Positions 23,957-35,134 of a DNA stretch of 64,000 nucleotides are shown here, piece by piece (position 1 is the stretch's first letter; the number at the start of each line of letters is the position of its first letter). The DNA is from Sipunculus nudus (Eukaryota; Annelida; Sipuncula; Golfingiida; Sipunculidae). Location of the stretch: assembly GCA_026874595.1 (NCBI GenBank), contig CM049316.1, forward strand, positions 69,425,676 through 69,489,675. The letters run 5' to 3'. The position numbers and the translations under genes are program-made. Under the pieces are notes generated by a model, which saw only the letters and a program-made list of their open reading frames with translations, was not told where the DNA came from and did not search any database.

Positions 23957-26900
23957 ATTACGCTAAAAGCTCATATTTTTCCACAGTAAAACATCAGTAA
24001 AATCAGAAAATAGCACCTTAAACTATTCAGTTATGATGAATCCACGAAATTTTTAACCCCACGAATAGTGCTTCATGTCAAAGCCCAGGAATGGGGGCAA
24101 TTTTCTGAATCCACATTACTTATGACATTTAAAGATACATCGAGCTCACTTATATTTATTATCCCTTAAGTTAAACTTGTTATATGTGTACTAGTGCTGC
24201 CATCTAGCAGCAAGAATATAAATGATTTTTAATGTATTTTTTATGGCGAACTTGAGTGATGTCATAGCATCAAAGCGCTAAGTCGCACCTTATACGTAGA
24301 TCGTGCGCAAATACCGCAAGTGCAGATCTTTTTTTTTTTTTTTTTGCCTAATGTCATTCGCATACATGCCCAGACCCGTATATAGAACACACGAGTCTTG
24401 TTTTTCTTCGCACCTTAATTCAAAAGTGTCACATAGGTCTACGAATGGATCTACCGTAATGAAAATATACATGACAAACTTTAATTCATTTTTAATGGAA
24501 AGAATGGTGAGAAATTATCTCGAAAATAAAACCGAGTTAATAAGACGCTACATCTGCGAAGGTGAACAGTAATTTATTATATAGTTTCAGTGGCATCTCA
24601 CGTTTATTGTTTGGGTATCGATATTAGAAAATAAATTCTTTATTGTATCTTAATTCAAAGACTTAAAACTTAGATAATACTAATTTATTATATCAATACT
24701 ATATGTGTCTTTATTGCTTGAAGAATTTATTGATATTCCCTAAGCTCCGCGTGCAACTGTTGTGATTTTGCGTACATATTTATCAACTGATATAAAAATT
24801 ATCATATGTACATGATTTGTGTAAATCACTTTATGGTAAATCGCGAAAATGTAACCGTCGCGAAACAGGGGAAAATGAAAATGGCGAATATTTAACCTCG
24901 GGAAAAGGTATATCCAACCCTAAATATACTTTAAGCTAATTAATCATATATACATCTTTACTTAATGAGATTTTTAATTAAATGTTTCCTTAATAACGTA
25001 AGCACACGACGCACGACGATACCAGGTTAGACTGGCATCATGCGTTAAGGGATTATCCATACCACTCTGTACCACGCCCTGGCTGTATATAACTTGATGT
25101 CTTGGGCGGGATATGTAGTATTTGCTGTACTTGTTCTGAAGTCAAGTAGAGCATGACGGCGAATACTATACAAAGTAATGATATACTAGCTTCTGTTTCC
25201 GAGTAAAAAAATCATACGCAAAGCAGAATTCTCTTAGAGTATAATTTGGCGATGATATATCGCATAATATAACCGCACAAGTACATACTGCCAATTAAGC
25301 ACAGACGACGATATTCGACTTTATTAAATAGCTTCATAAATTATCTGAGTATATATATAGCCATATAAAAACCTGTTAAATAGAAATGCCCACCGCGCAT
25401 CGTAAATAAGATCCTTAGCTATTTAAGAATTATTTCATACGCTCATCTGATATCTTTTATTTTCTCCAGAAAAAAAATAATGTATAATTATGATCTAAAC
25501 GTTATTCCCGAGACTTATTCTATGCAGGACGTCGTGTGACCAAATTTTCCACCATAAGATTTTTCATCCACCTACCCGTAACTTCAGAGATTCATTATTC
25601 ATTCCAATGGTAATCTTAAAGCTACCTATACGCCTACCTTATATATGAAATGTATGTTTATTTATGTGATTTGCGGCTTACGCTGCGTACATATTAATGA
25701 ACTCTAAACAATTCCAATCAAGTTATGATTGGAAAGTTCCAATCTTATAACGCGTCTGTTGGGGATGCATTGCCTTAAAAATGGAACATGCGCAAATATT
25801 GACACTTAGTAAAACTATGTAACCTAAGGTAGTTGGATGCATATTCGCAGACGATGAAAGGTCACCAGTTTGCAAAACACACTGTGCAAATCCCTAGTTC
25901 CTGGTTGCCGCCAGGATTGCCTGTTGAATGTGTTTTTATATTATTTTTGCGCCCTCCCCCATGTTACAAACATGGATACAAACAAAACAAACAGCATTAG
26001 AAGAGTGTTATGGTTCTGGCATCCTTTGTAAAGGATTAAAGGGGTTACTTTTAGAAGTCAGAAGTTAGATATTGGAATAGGCCCCCGTTTAGTATACCCG
26101 CGCAAACTGCGGGCAGGGTCTTTGAAACAAAACCCTCGTGTCACATACCGTAAGAGCACCTGTGTTTCCCCACAAATGGCCTCCACGCCGATTGTCAGGG
26201 AGACAAAGTGAAATTGACATGCCTCGGTCAGTGCATGTACGGTTACACTGAAATCTAGAAATGCATTCTAAGCATTGCAAGCCTCCCCCTTTTGCTGGGT
26301 CCCGATTATGAGACGCTCCCTAACCCGTTTTGGCATTAATTTTTCGGTGTGTATTCGAAGGTTCCTTTGAATGATACATGCGCAAATGCATGGACTCATA
26401 CCCACATACAGAGCACAGTTTCTTACTAGAACTTACGCCTTTTCCCTCAGCCAAGCTCCACATTCCTTCTATATTTATCTACAGTGATCAATCTTTCTAT
26501 GTATTTCTCTGTTGCAGTTCACTGACAAAAAGCAGATACATATTAGGGAATAAAAGCCGGCCGAATGATATATGTTTTTATTGGTTTGAATGGGAGTAAG
26601 GGTAGGAGATTTTCCAAGTTTAGTAGAAAGTGAATTTAAAGCTATCAGGCCTATAAATTGATAGTACGTGCACCTCCTTTAATGTAATGTACCCAATACT
26701 TGATGGGAAGCCAATTAAACTGTTTGAGGAGGGGCATGACATGGCTACTTTTACTTTTTTAAGCACAGCATTATTTTGAATCATAACATCATTTGTAGCT
26801 TTTTTTTCTGTTCTGCAGGTAACCCTGTTAGAAATGAATTACATCAATGAGATTATATACTTTACCCTTCTGGATTACAGTTAGATCGGCCCAGTCGATG

Positions 26901-27086
26901 CATTAGTTAAAACTTTATTCATCCCACTAACAAAGCCATCAATCTTACTCTTGTTGTGTAGCAACGCCTAGAAAAGGTTCATGTATTACCATCTAGTGGT
27001 AAATTATGTAACTAAATTACGGCTTTTTGGACGAGCATTTAATCTTTTAGTGATAAGAGCCGGCACTGAGTTACATCTATCGGGAC

Positions 27087-27398
27087 ATGGAATCACGTTT
27101 TATTCTAGTAATTTTAATAGCAAACGTAATTTCTAAAGCCTGGGCAGGGCTAGTTACAGTAAAGGGGAGGAGATATTACTGTGGTACAAATGACCCCAGA
27201 ACACGCCCTGTTACAGAGGAAACGCCGGAAATGAAGCAAAATATCGGGGCTCGAGAAAGGCCACACGACTGCTATTACTGTTATAATCATACATTGAAAG
27301 ATCCCGATCAATCCACACACCGTCGTATGCTTAACAGAAGCCTGAAAAGGAACCGTGCATCCACTAAATATTATGGACTGTCAATCACCCGGGCTTAG
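27087..27398 (+). CDS. Possible small secreted or prohormone-like protein
   Basis: A 103-residue frame with an ATG start. Residues 1-20 look like a signal peptide (basic start, hydrophobic FILVILIANVI, small residues before a likely cut after A20). The rest is hydrophilic, with Cys at 32, 62 and 65, NxS/T sites at N67 and N83, and dibasic sites. G27-R28-R29 has the form of an amidation-plus-cleavage signal, and R79-R80 and K87-R88 could also be cut. This layout resembles a neuropeptide or prohormone precursor but matches no family I recognise. There is no intron or obvious polyadenylation signal, and a decayed LINE on the other strand begins within a few bases of its stop. It could be a chance frame or one exon of a larger gene. 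Confidence 0.4.
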   Translation: MESRFILVILIANVISKAWAGLVTVKGRRYYCGTNDPRTRPVTEETPEMKQNIGARERPHDCYYCYNHTLKDPDQSTHRRMLNRSLKRNRASTKYYGLSITRA

Positions 27399-27401
27399 GA
27401 C

Positions 27402-27944
27402 GAACAGTCATAACTTCAGTCCTGTCTGTAATTAATTCAAGTTTGTTGCTAGTTATGTATGACAATACGTCCTCAATACAATCCTGCATGCTCAACTGAA
27501 CAGAGATTTAAATTGATCCGGTTGTCTACTTGTTCACATTTCAGTCTAATCATCCTACTTATTAATAGCACAATCACGTGCAAATATTATACGAGACAAG
27601 GGATGTAAATATAAAGTGAACAGTACAGGTCCAAACACGGCTCCCTGGAGAACTCCACACAACAAAGCACATGGATCTGACAGTCGATCGTCGACAATAA
27701 CAGCTTGAGACTGATTAATGAGGCATAGGGTGAGCCAATGCAAGCGCAGCGTCATGTATAATTAAAATGATTTATAGTGTTTAAAGCAAATGGAATAAAC
27801 AAGCGTGTCAAACCCTTTGCTGAGGTTCAACAATGCAAGGAGAGAACCACATCTCTCGCGTGCTGCCATCAGCGGGCCATCCATGACAATCAACATAGCA
27901 GTCTCTGTGCTGTGGTGCCTTCTATACATGGACTGGTGCATTAT
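27402..27944 (-). pseudogene. Decayed non-LTR retrotransposon reverse transcriptase
   Basis: Minus-strand translation gives a run of LINE reverse-transcriptase motifs in order. MYRRHHSTETAM lies before domain A (about 27944-27890), LLALLNLSKGFDTL in domain A, CGVLQGAVFGPVLFTLY in the conserved B region (about 27610-27660), then after a break IEDVLSYITSNKLELITDR (about 27410-27480), which corresponds to the segment following the YADD box. The frame contains a stop near 27768, and the YADD region around 27500-27550 is scrambled. The usual D of the LLDLS-type motif is N here. The order and wording fit Jockey/CR1/L2-type elements. It is a dead fragment without endonuclease or tail. Confidence 0.85.
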
Positions 27945-28529
27945 ATTTCAGTTATTTTCATTTAGATGACATTGTAAATTGTTCTCTCAGTAAAAACTGA
28001 AATGGGACTTTTCCTGCTGAGACAGGAAAATTTATTATGGAGGAAATCAATGTCATTAATGCGTTGCTTCAACAGAGCAGTTAGAACACGTTGGAGCAGT
28101 GATGTAGCCCAAACAATCTAAATCGGAGTGCATGTTGGAGTTCAGGAATCGATTCCAAGTCCCAAGCCCTTAAAAGTTGACTCAGGTCCGTCATCGAGCC
28201 CTGTATCAATGGTGTCAAGTATATAGCTTTTTGCTCCTGATCAGTAACTGGCACAAAGCAGGAAAAAAGAGGTTACTCTAAGTAGCAGGTTCACATGCGC
28301 AAAAGTCAAATTTCCGTTTTTTTCCGTGTTGTTCCCTAATATCGAACTCAAGAACCGTGTTCCTGGAGAGTCCACAATGAGGATCATTATTGAGGGTCAT
28401 ACGTGAGGGTTTTCAGGCAGGATTAACATCGTAACAAGATTTTTCATTCAATTCTCTTTAAATGATCTGCAGCTATAGCGCATGCGCGTAAATATCCTTC
28501 CCGTTGTTTATGCTTTGCCAAACGGCATT

Positions 28530-28790
28530 AAGTTAAGATAAGATAAGATATGATAAGATAAGAAAAGAAAAGAAAAGAAAAGATAAGATAAGATAAGATA
28601 AGATAAGATAAGATAAGATAAGATAAGATAAGATAAGATAAGATAAGATAAGATAAGATAAGTAAGATAAGTTAAGTAAGATAAGATAAGACAACATTTA
28701 TTTGCATTCAGTTCCAGGAATATTTTGTTGTCTTGCAATTCATTTCATAAATACAAAAACATAACACAGAACGTATTTGACTACGCATGT
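28530..28790 (-). mobile_element. Probable LINE 3' end with (TTATC)n tail
   Basis: Read on the minus strand, a unique block containing AAATAAATGTTGTCTTATC leads into a long pentamer run at 28532-28690. Many CR1/L2-type LINEs end in short tandem repeats of this sort after a conserved 3' UTR. No coding sequence could be attached to it. It points the same way as the reverse-transcriptase relic at 27402-27944 but is a separate insertion, since it lies upstream of that fragment. Confidence 0.5.
28532..28690. repeat. (GATAA)n pentanucleotide microsatellite
   Basis: About 30 copies of a GATAA/AAGAT pentamer with a short GAAAA-variant patch near 28560-28580 and a few shortened units at the right end. 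Confidence 0.95.
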
Positions 28791-29112
28791 AAAAATAACC
28801 ATGTGAATATTACCTGCAGTTAAAGAACATAATTAAAAAAATCAATATCTAGAGGGCAGGAGTTAAAAAATTTAAAACCATATGGCACAAGAGATTTTTA
28901 AAGCGAGTATTTCTGCAGAATCTAAATCTCAGCGTTTACCTGACCGTAAAGAAGTGACTCTTAATGTAGGGGATAGAGTGACCTTTGCTACAAAGGCTAT
29001 TTATTTGGTTTCACAAGAGAAGTACAAGTTATTCTACAATTTCTCTTTCTGGTATTATTTAGCTGTAAAACTTTTAATGCGTGTGAACACTGCGGTAATA
29101 ATAACACTGCGA

Positions 29113-29116
<4 letters not shown>

Positions 29117-29152
<36 letters not shown>
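29117..29152. repeat. (TA)n microsatellite
   Basis: A TA dinucleotide run of about 36 bases leading directly into a short three-copy repeat. Confidence 0.95.
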
Positions 29153-29154
<2 letters not shown>

Positions 29155-29252
29155 TGCAAAAAAAATTAGGAAGCAAAAATATATATATATCTTGCAAAAA
29201 AATTTTAGGAAGCAAATAATTTATACCTTGCAAAAAAAATTAGGAAGCATAT
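29152..29252 (+). repeat. Three-copy ~40-bp tandem repeat
   Basis: CTTGCAAAAAAAATTAGGAA recurs near 29153, 29191 (with an extra TT) and 29227. The copies are separated by short AT-rich spacers, the first being a TA run. Confidence 0.85.
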
Positions 29253-30040
29253 AAAATATATATAAATATATCCTGAGATCTCGAGATTTCATCATTATTT
29301 TCCTTCAAAAAGGAGTGTAGGTAATCATGAACATGATCTAGGAAATCATATTCTATTAAAACTTTCATAAATATGAGCCAATCCAATGGGGTAAAGGCAG
29401 TGTCTTTTTTCTTTATCCACGTGTTTATAACATAGGTCGGGGTGTGTGTGGGGGGGGGGGGGTTTGCAAAAATTGCCACCGATCGTAAAAGAAAGACTTC
29501 CGGCAGAAACATTTGGCTTCTATTCAGAGAGTACCGAGTTCTGTAAATAACAAATATTGCATTGCTTCACATGCTCTTACGAACGTAAACTAGGGATCTT
29601 TCAATAACTCGGTTACATTTTTATCTGTATATTAACACTGGCTCAAGTACCCTTTGTACAAATAGCCTGTAGATAAAATATTCATTCGTCAAAGTGGCGT
29701 TATAAGACCCTTTCCCAGCAAGGATTACCTTCACTTCTTTAATATGTATATGCAGAGTTAGCCGGTATCACAAAAAAATCTATAAATAAGGCAGGTCAAT
29801 AGTGATTTTATGATCAAAGCAGAGCATTTCGCTGAAGGAAAATCATCGAAATCTCGAGATAAATATTTTTTTCTGTGTTCCAATCAGCCATCGTAATATT
29901 CCATTATATGAGTATGTATATTTGTAATGGACGACTCACATTTAAGCCCGTAGAAAAATGGAGCCTGAAATATTCAGAAGCATTGACGATCATCATTTAC
30001 CGTCTGTCTGTACTGTTAGTATGGAAGGTCAGCCTGTTGG
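29253..30040. other. Unassigned; short exon-like stretch on the minus strand
   Basis: The minus-strand frame at about 29270-29425 gives a stop-free, protein-like stretch including PLDWLIFMKVLIEYDFLDHV and then HDYLHSFLKENNDE. It is amphipathic and looks less random than neighbouring frames. It is preceded by poly-G/GT low-complexity sequence and has no recognisable splice pair or domain. The rest of the interval shows nothing. Confidence 0.25.
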
Positions 30041-30049
30041 TGTCTTGAT

Positions 30050-31235
30050 AACCCTTCCTGATGACCCTCCCTGATGATCCTCCCTGATAACCCTTCCTGA
30101 AGACCCTCCCTGATGATCCTCCCTGATAACCCTTCCTGATGACCCTCCCTGATGATCCTCCCTGATAACCCTTCCTGATGATCCTCCCTGATGATCCTCC
30201 CTGATAACCCTTCCTGATGATCCTCCCTGATGATCCTCCCTGATAACCCTTCCTGATGATACTCCCTGATGACCTTCCCTGATTACCCTCCCTGATAACC
30301 CTTCCTGATGACCCTCCCTGATGACCCTCCCTGATAACCCTTCCTGATGACCCTCCCTGATTACCCTCCCTGATAACCCTTCCTGATGACCCTCCCTAGT
30401 TACCCTCCCTGATAACCCTTCCTGATGACCCTCCCTGATGATCCTCCCTGATACCCTTCCTGATGACCCTCCCTGATGATCCTCCCTGATAACCCTTCCT
30501 GATGACCCTCCCTGATGACCCTCCCTGATGACCTTCCCTGATTACCCTCCCTGATACCCCTTCCTGATGACCCTCCCTGATGACCCTTCCTGATGACCCT
30601 CCCTGATTACCGTCCCTGATAACCCTTCCTAATGACCCTCCCTGATGACCATCCCTGATGTCCTTCCCTGATTACCCTCCCTGATAACCCTTCCTGATGA
30701 CCCTCCCTGATGACCCTCCCTGATGACCTTCCCTGATAACCCTGATGACCCTCCCTGATTACCCTCCCTGATAACCCTCCCTGATGACCCTCCCTGATGA
30801 CCCTCCCTGATTACCCTCCCTGATGACCCTCCCTGATGACCCTCCCTGATGACCCTCCCTGATAACCCTCCCTGATGACCTTCCTGATGACCCTCCCTGA
30901 TGACCCTTCCTGATGACCCTCCCTGATTACCCTCCCTGATAACCCTCCCTGATGACCCTCCCTGATTACCCTCCCTGATGACCCTCCCTGGTGACCTTCC
31001 CTGATGACCCTCCCTGATAACCCTCCCAATGACCCTCCCTAATAACCCTCCCTGAAAACCCTTCCTGATGACCCTCCCTGATTACCCTCCCTGATGACCC
31101 TCCCTAATAACCCTCCCTGATGACCTTCCCTGATGACTCTCCCTGATTACCCTCCCTGATGACCCTCCCTGATGACCCTCCCTGATAACCCTCCCTGATA
31201 ACCCTCCACGAAGACCCTGCTTGCTGACCTTCCCT
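30050..31235. repeat. 13-bp C-rich minisatellite, ~1.2 kb
   Basis: About 90 tandem copies of a 13-bp unit CTGATGACCCTCC, with variants such as CTGATAACCC(T)TCC, CTGATTACCCTCC and CTGATGATCCTCC arranged in higher-order groups of three. The opposite strand has evenly spaced GGG runs. The open frames through it, such as 30811-31029 minus, are simple translations of the repeat. The array ends near 31235 with degenerate units. Confidence 0.97.
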
Positions 31236-33194
31236 GATGACTGGTCACATGTATAAACAAACGTTAACCCGCTGCTGATTGGTAGACAATCAAGCGTGCT
31301 CTGGCAACTGGTGCGTGATGTATGTCAAAAATAGATAAAGCAATTCAAGTGAATAAAAAATATGCAAATATAGTAAAATTATTATTTTAACATAATCAGA
31401 TATAAAAATGAGGTAACTCTATTGCTACTTTGCCGATCATCAAAAAATATATTTTGCTTTTCTTTTCTTGCACTTAGCCATTTGCATTGAGCTTTCACTC
31501 AGTTGTTTCAGTCCCGTCACGTGTGTTGATACAATGCTATTATTTCACACACTTTTGTCACCAAGAGTGGCAGTTTTCAATAACAACGCAAAATCAGTTA
31601 TGACCACAATTTTTAAAGCTGTCTCCAGCAAATGCCAACCGCAACTAAGGTTATTAACATATGCAGGTTTTAATAATGCAAAACAAGGAACAATTAACCT
31701 TTATTTTTTCATTGTTTCCCACGCCATACTTCTAGAAGTAACCTTTCATCCAGGTTGTGTACAAATGTCGGAGACAGCGCAGGATCAGGCTTTTGCCTAT
31801 AAATGTATAACAGACTGAGGATTAGAAATTGAGGGTAAAACACAGCTAGCCGTGTCACTGAATAGCTGTAAAAGCTTTTGAACTTTGTTTGACATTGATG
31901 TTAAAGGTAAGGTTCAAGAGTAAAATATTTACGGTGTTTTTATTTTTCTTCTTCTACAAACAATTTTTTTATATTATCAGCTCAAAATTACATTATAAAA
32001 TTTTTTTTACATTTTAATAATTTTAAATACATAATCATGATACATAATCAAGAGTAAGTTGATTATTTAATTTAATTTATATGGTTATCTTTTAATGGTG
32101 ATTAAGACTGATAATTAAGAAACATCAATGATTTGTGCATGCATTATATTACTTTTAAATAATCAATGTAAAAGCTACCACTACGCAAAACAGCGTTTAA
32201 CATGATAATATTATATTAGTAGTTTTCATATTAAAGACAAGTCAAAGTGTCGTATAACAAAGACATTCATCCCTATTATCCAGAATCTTGAGGTTATATC
32301 AACGAAGAATATATTTTTTTATAAGGATTGGGCCCACTATTTTTTATGAACCATTTTTTTTGTGAATGAAGACCATGTCACAAATTACCAATCACCCGAT
32401 CACCTATCTGACTTTTATCAATTTAAGGTAAGCCCTTGCAGCTTCTATAAAAATAGGCCAGAAAACATGGATATCACCGCACACAGACTGCTTGTTTTTT
32501 TTATATCAACGTGTTTACAATGTGTTGGGGCCTACCATATTAATCAAAACAAACTCAACAAGGGGACCTGGCAGCAAGTCAGATAAGCCAGAGCTTTGCA
32601 AATGGTGTTTTTCAACAAGTAACCTTTCTGCCTCCGCATATTTGCAACCTACCACCTTAGGTTACATGTTTACCCGTTTGTCAACATTGCTGTGTTTACA
32701 ATAATGTTCTTGATAAACAAATGCGTACATCCTTTACGAAGACGTGATAAGAACTTTTCACAACCAAAATTACCCTTAGATCATTATTATATGCATAGAA
32801 GAAGCCAGAAATCACTTAAATTGGTATTTAAAAGGAAGGTGCTTTGGGCACTTTTAAAGAATGTTAAAGGTATGGAAAATGGACCAACTTTAGTGTTGAA
32901 CATATACACCATTTCAAGAAAGAAAAAGGGTTTTGTTGTTTTTTTTTTTTTGTACATTTTTGTGCACTTTTTGTATTTCTAAGCAAGCTGGCAAAAACCA
33001 AAAGTTGTTTCCGGGACAGAAAAAAGGCCATCTGGCAAGTATTGTATCTCGATCGGTTAAAACATTTTGCCCGCTCGCACCATACTTTTTTGTTCCCAGA
33101 GTCCATAGAACGTTATGTTTTGTGACGGGACGTATTATGGTATACCAACCGTCCTTCCGTTTACTTTTCGCGTTGCTGCAATAACTTGCCAGGG
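31236..33194. other. Intergenic, no gene recognised
   Basis: AT-rich. A 116-codon stop-free frame at 31468-31818 (+) begins at TTG, has no recognisable domain and is probably chance. Frames at 32362-33184 are short, overlapping and featureless. An A/T-rich low-complexity stretch lies at about 31930-32110. Confidence 0.4.
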
Positions 33195-33905
33195 CTTTGA
33201 TGGATTTTTACGAAATTCACCATAACTACTTACCAATACATTATCTCGCCAGATCCGAGTTCGATTATGGGCAAAATCTACGCATATTTAATAAGGTAAG
33301 AGGTCACTAGGCTACTTGGTGGTGTCGCGATGACTTACGAGGAATATGAAGGATTTTGATAAAAATCAACAGAATTGTAATCAATGAGATATCTCGATTA
33401 TGTTCGATTTCCAGCAAAATCCACGCATACTTATTGAGGCCAGAGATCACCGCACTATGGAAACGCCGTGGTGACTTACCAAAAGTCCTATGGACTTTCA
33501 TTAAACTCATAATACATTTTTACCAATAGTGTTACTCACCTCAATTAAATTCTCAGCAACATTCACGCATATTTAATGAGGTCAGAGGTCACCAGGCTGC
33601 TTCGTGGTTTTTTTTGTACAGGCCAATTCGTGGTGTCGCCGCGATAACGTACAAGGAATATAATGGACTTTGATAAAACTTAATAGAAATATTAATCAGT
33701 ATAATATCTCACCTAAGTTATATTTCCATCAAAATCCACGGTATTTAATGAGGTCAGAGGTTATCACACTTTGGTGGCACCTTCATGACTTACCAAAAAT
33801 CCTATGGATTTTCCTTTAACTCATCATGAGTATTAACCAATACAGTGTCTCACCGGAATAACTTTCTCAGCAAATTCACGCATATTTAATGAGGTCAGAG
33901 GTCAC
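33195..33905 (+). repeat. ~145-bp tandem array upstream of the 34-kb receptor
   Basis: Five diverged units share TCACGCATATTTAATGAGGT followed by CAGAGGTCAC, near 33275, 33421, 33563, 33736 and 33876. Each also carries a GTGGTGTCGCGATGACTTAC-like block and an AATATAATGGACTTTGATAA-like block. The third-to-fourth interval is longer because of an insertion near 33605-33640. The array stops about 140 bases before the receptor's ATG. Confidence 0.85.
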
Positions 33906-34045
33906 AAAATATACAACGGGCGTATTATGCACCATAAGGTTGTTCTTTTTTTTGGGTGGCCTAAGTGTATATTTGTTTTCAAAACCTTTTAAAAGACTAA
34001 ATTGGAATTAATATTAAGAAATGTTAAATTAATTCTCTTTCAGAC

Positions 34046-35104
34046 ATGGCAGTTACCAATTTGCCGAATCTTTCTGAAGACATCTTCAATACAACACATT
34101 TAAGTGAAAGCTTAGGTTGGAGGAACATTACAAAAAGTGATTTCTTAACATACTTGGCACGTGAAATCTACACACATTTCTCGCAAGCTGCTATCATAGG
34201 AGGATGTGTTGGGAATATTTTTGCCCTAACTGTCATGTTGTGGTCCAGAAAATCCAGAGCTTCCGTTCCAGGTTTTCTTTTGATATGCCTGACAGCATCA
34301 GACACGTTATATCTGATGGCAGCAAAACTACAGGACCTCAGCACTAATCGTGTGTATTGTATGTTATGTTCTGTCTTGAAGGAAACTGTCATGTTTACAT
34401 CGAGTTCTTTGATCCTGTACATTAGTATCAGTAGGTATATGATCGTTTCTTTCCCTCTGAGGTCTACATGGATTTCAAAGTATCGAAACACTGTCATACT
34501 TATCTTTTTCATGACAATATCAGTAACAGGTACAATTGCCCCAATATCGGTATTAACATCTGATTACGGTGAAGACGGCTGTGTTATTGGAAAAGGATAC
34601 GCAGAAATGTATATCACGTTTATAATGGTAAAGATATTCCTGTTCGAATTCATTTTCAGCGCGGTCATTTTGCTTTTATCTGTATTGACCATAAGAGCAA
34701 TTATGACGTCAACACGACTTCTTGGAAACGAGGCTTTGTCAACACAGGAAAGAAAACGGAAACTCCAAGAAAGAAGAATAACCCAATTTTTATTGATGAT
34801 AGCTTTATTTTATGTTGCAACTCATGTTCCTTACAGCATTACGTATTTGTTTTTCTTTAGAAACTATAGAAATCCTGAGCTCTATATGACAAATGTTATT
34901 ACTAAGTGTTGGTATATGCTGGCGTATTCAGCCGACGTTGTCTTATATTGCGCAGGCAGCTCGTCATTTCGACGTGACGCTGCTCGGTTGGTTACTTGTG
35001 GGAGGCAATCTGCAGGTATTTCCATAATGAGAAGCACCCGAGGAAGAAACAGAGAGCTCAACAATATCAGACCGGAAATGGATCAGATAGATACTCATAT
35101 GTGA
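34046..35104 (+). CDS. Rhodopsin-like (class A) G-protein-coupled receptor, intact
   Basis: A 352-residue receptor of the same family as the 13-kb gene. The chosen ATG follows a 3' splice site (TTAATTCTCTTTCAG) by two bases, so the whole coding region is one exon with an intron in the 5' UTR. The N-terminus has NxS/T sites (N8, N15, N27). TM1 carries GCVGN (53-57), TM2 LTASD (82-86). C105 and C179 fit the TM3-loop 2 disulfide. S129-R130-Y131 stands in place of DRY, followed by PLRSTWISKY (137-146). The third loop has LLGNEALSTQERKRK, TM6 THVPY, and TM7 CWYMLAYSADVVLYC, where DVVLY (297-301) replaces NPxxY, then SSSFRRD. An AATAAA lies at 35129-35134, close to the stop. It is about 20 kb from the other receptors and on the opposite strand. 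Ligand unknown. Confidence 0.93.
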   Translation: MAVTNLPNLSEDIFNTTHLSESLGWRNITKSDFLTYLAREIYTHFSQAAIIGGCVGNIFALTVMLWSRKSRASVPGFLLICLTASDTLYLMAAKLQDLSTNRVYCMLCSVLKETVMFTSSSLILYISISRYMIVSFPLRSTWISKYRNTVILIFFMTISVTGTIAPISVLTSDYGEDGCVIGKGYAEMYITFIMVKIFLFEFIFSAVILLLSVLTIRAIMTSTRLLGNEALSTQERKRKLQERRITQFLLMIALFYVATHVPYSITYLFFFRNYRNPELYMTNVITKCWYMLAYSADVVLYCAGSSSFRRDAARLVTCGRQSAGISIMRSTRGRNRELNNIRPEMDQIDTHM

Positions 35105-35128
35105 CGTAAGCTTCAGGCTTGTCAGGCA

Positions 35129-35134
35129 AATAAA
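35129..35134 (+). terminator. Candidate polyadenylation signal
   Basis: AATAAA 25 bases after the stop codon of the receptor. It would give a very short 3' UTR, so it may not be the only site. Confidence 0.4.

Larger units (their letters stand above)
21891..27086. other. Intergenic, repeat relics only
   Basis: No gene was recognised. Scattered motifs with CGCGAAA (near 22896, 23573, 23602, 24842, 24858) and a CGTGG/CCACG inverted block at 23687-23765 look like decayed MITE ends. A (CT)n run lies at 23911-23956 and a poly-T run at 24330-24346. The open frame 22920-23162 lacks an ATG start and any domain. Confidence 0.45.

Noticed and set aside
30811-31029. 72-codon frame with a repeated GGSSGRVIREGHQ-type pattern
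   Set aside because: It is only a translation of the 13-bp minisatellite; 13 bp gives a 13-residue period in every frame without stops.
30050-31235. CRISPR array
   Set aside because: The units are contiguous 13-mers with no unique spacers and the genome is eukaryotic.
31468-31818. 116-codon frame on the plus strand
   Set aside because: It starts at TTG. The first ATG is about 20 codons in, there is no domain, no splice sites were apparent and composition is like the neighbourhood. Kept only as a chance frame.
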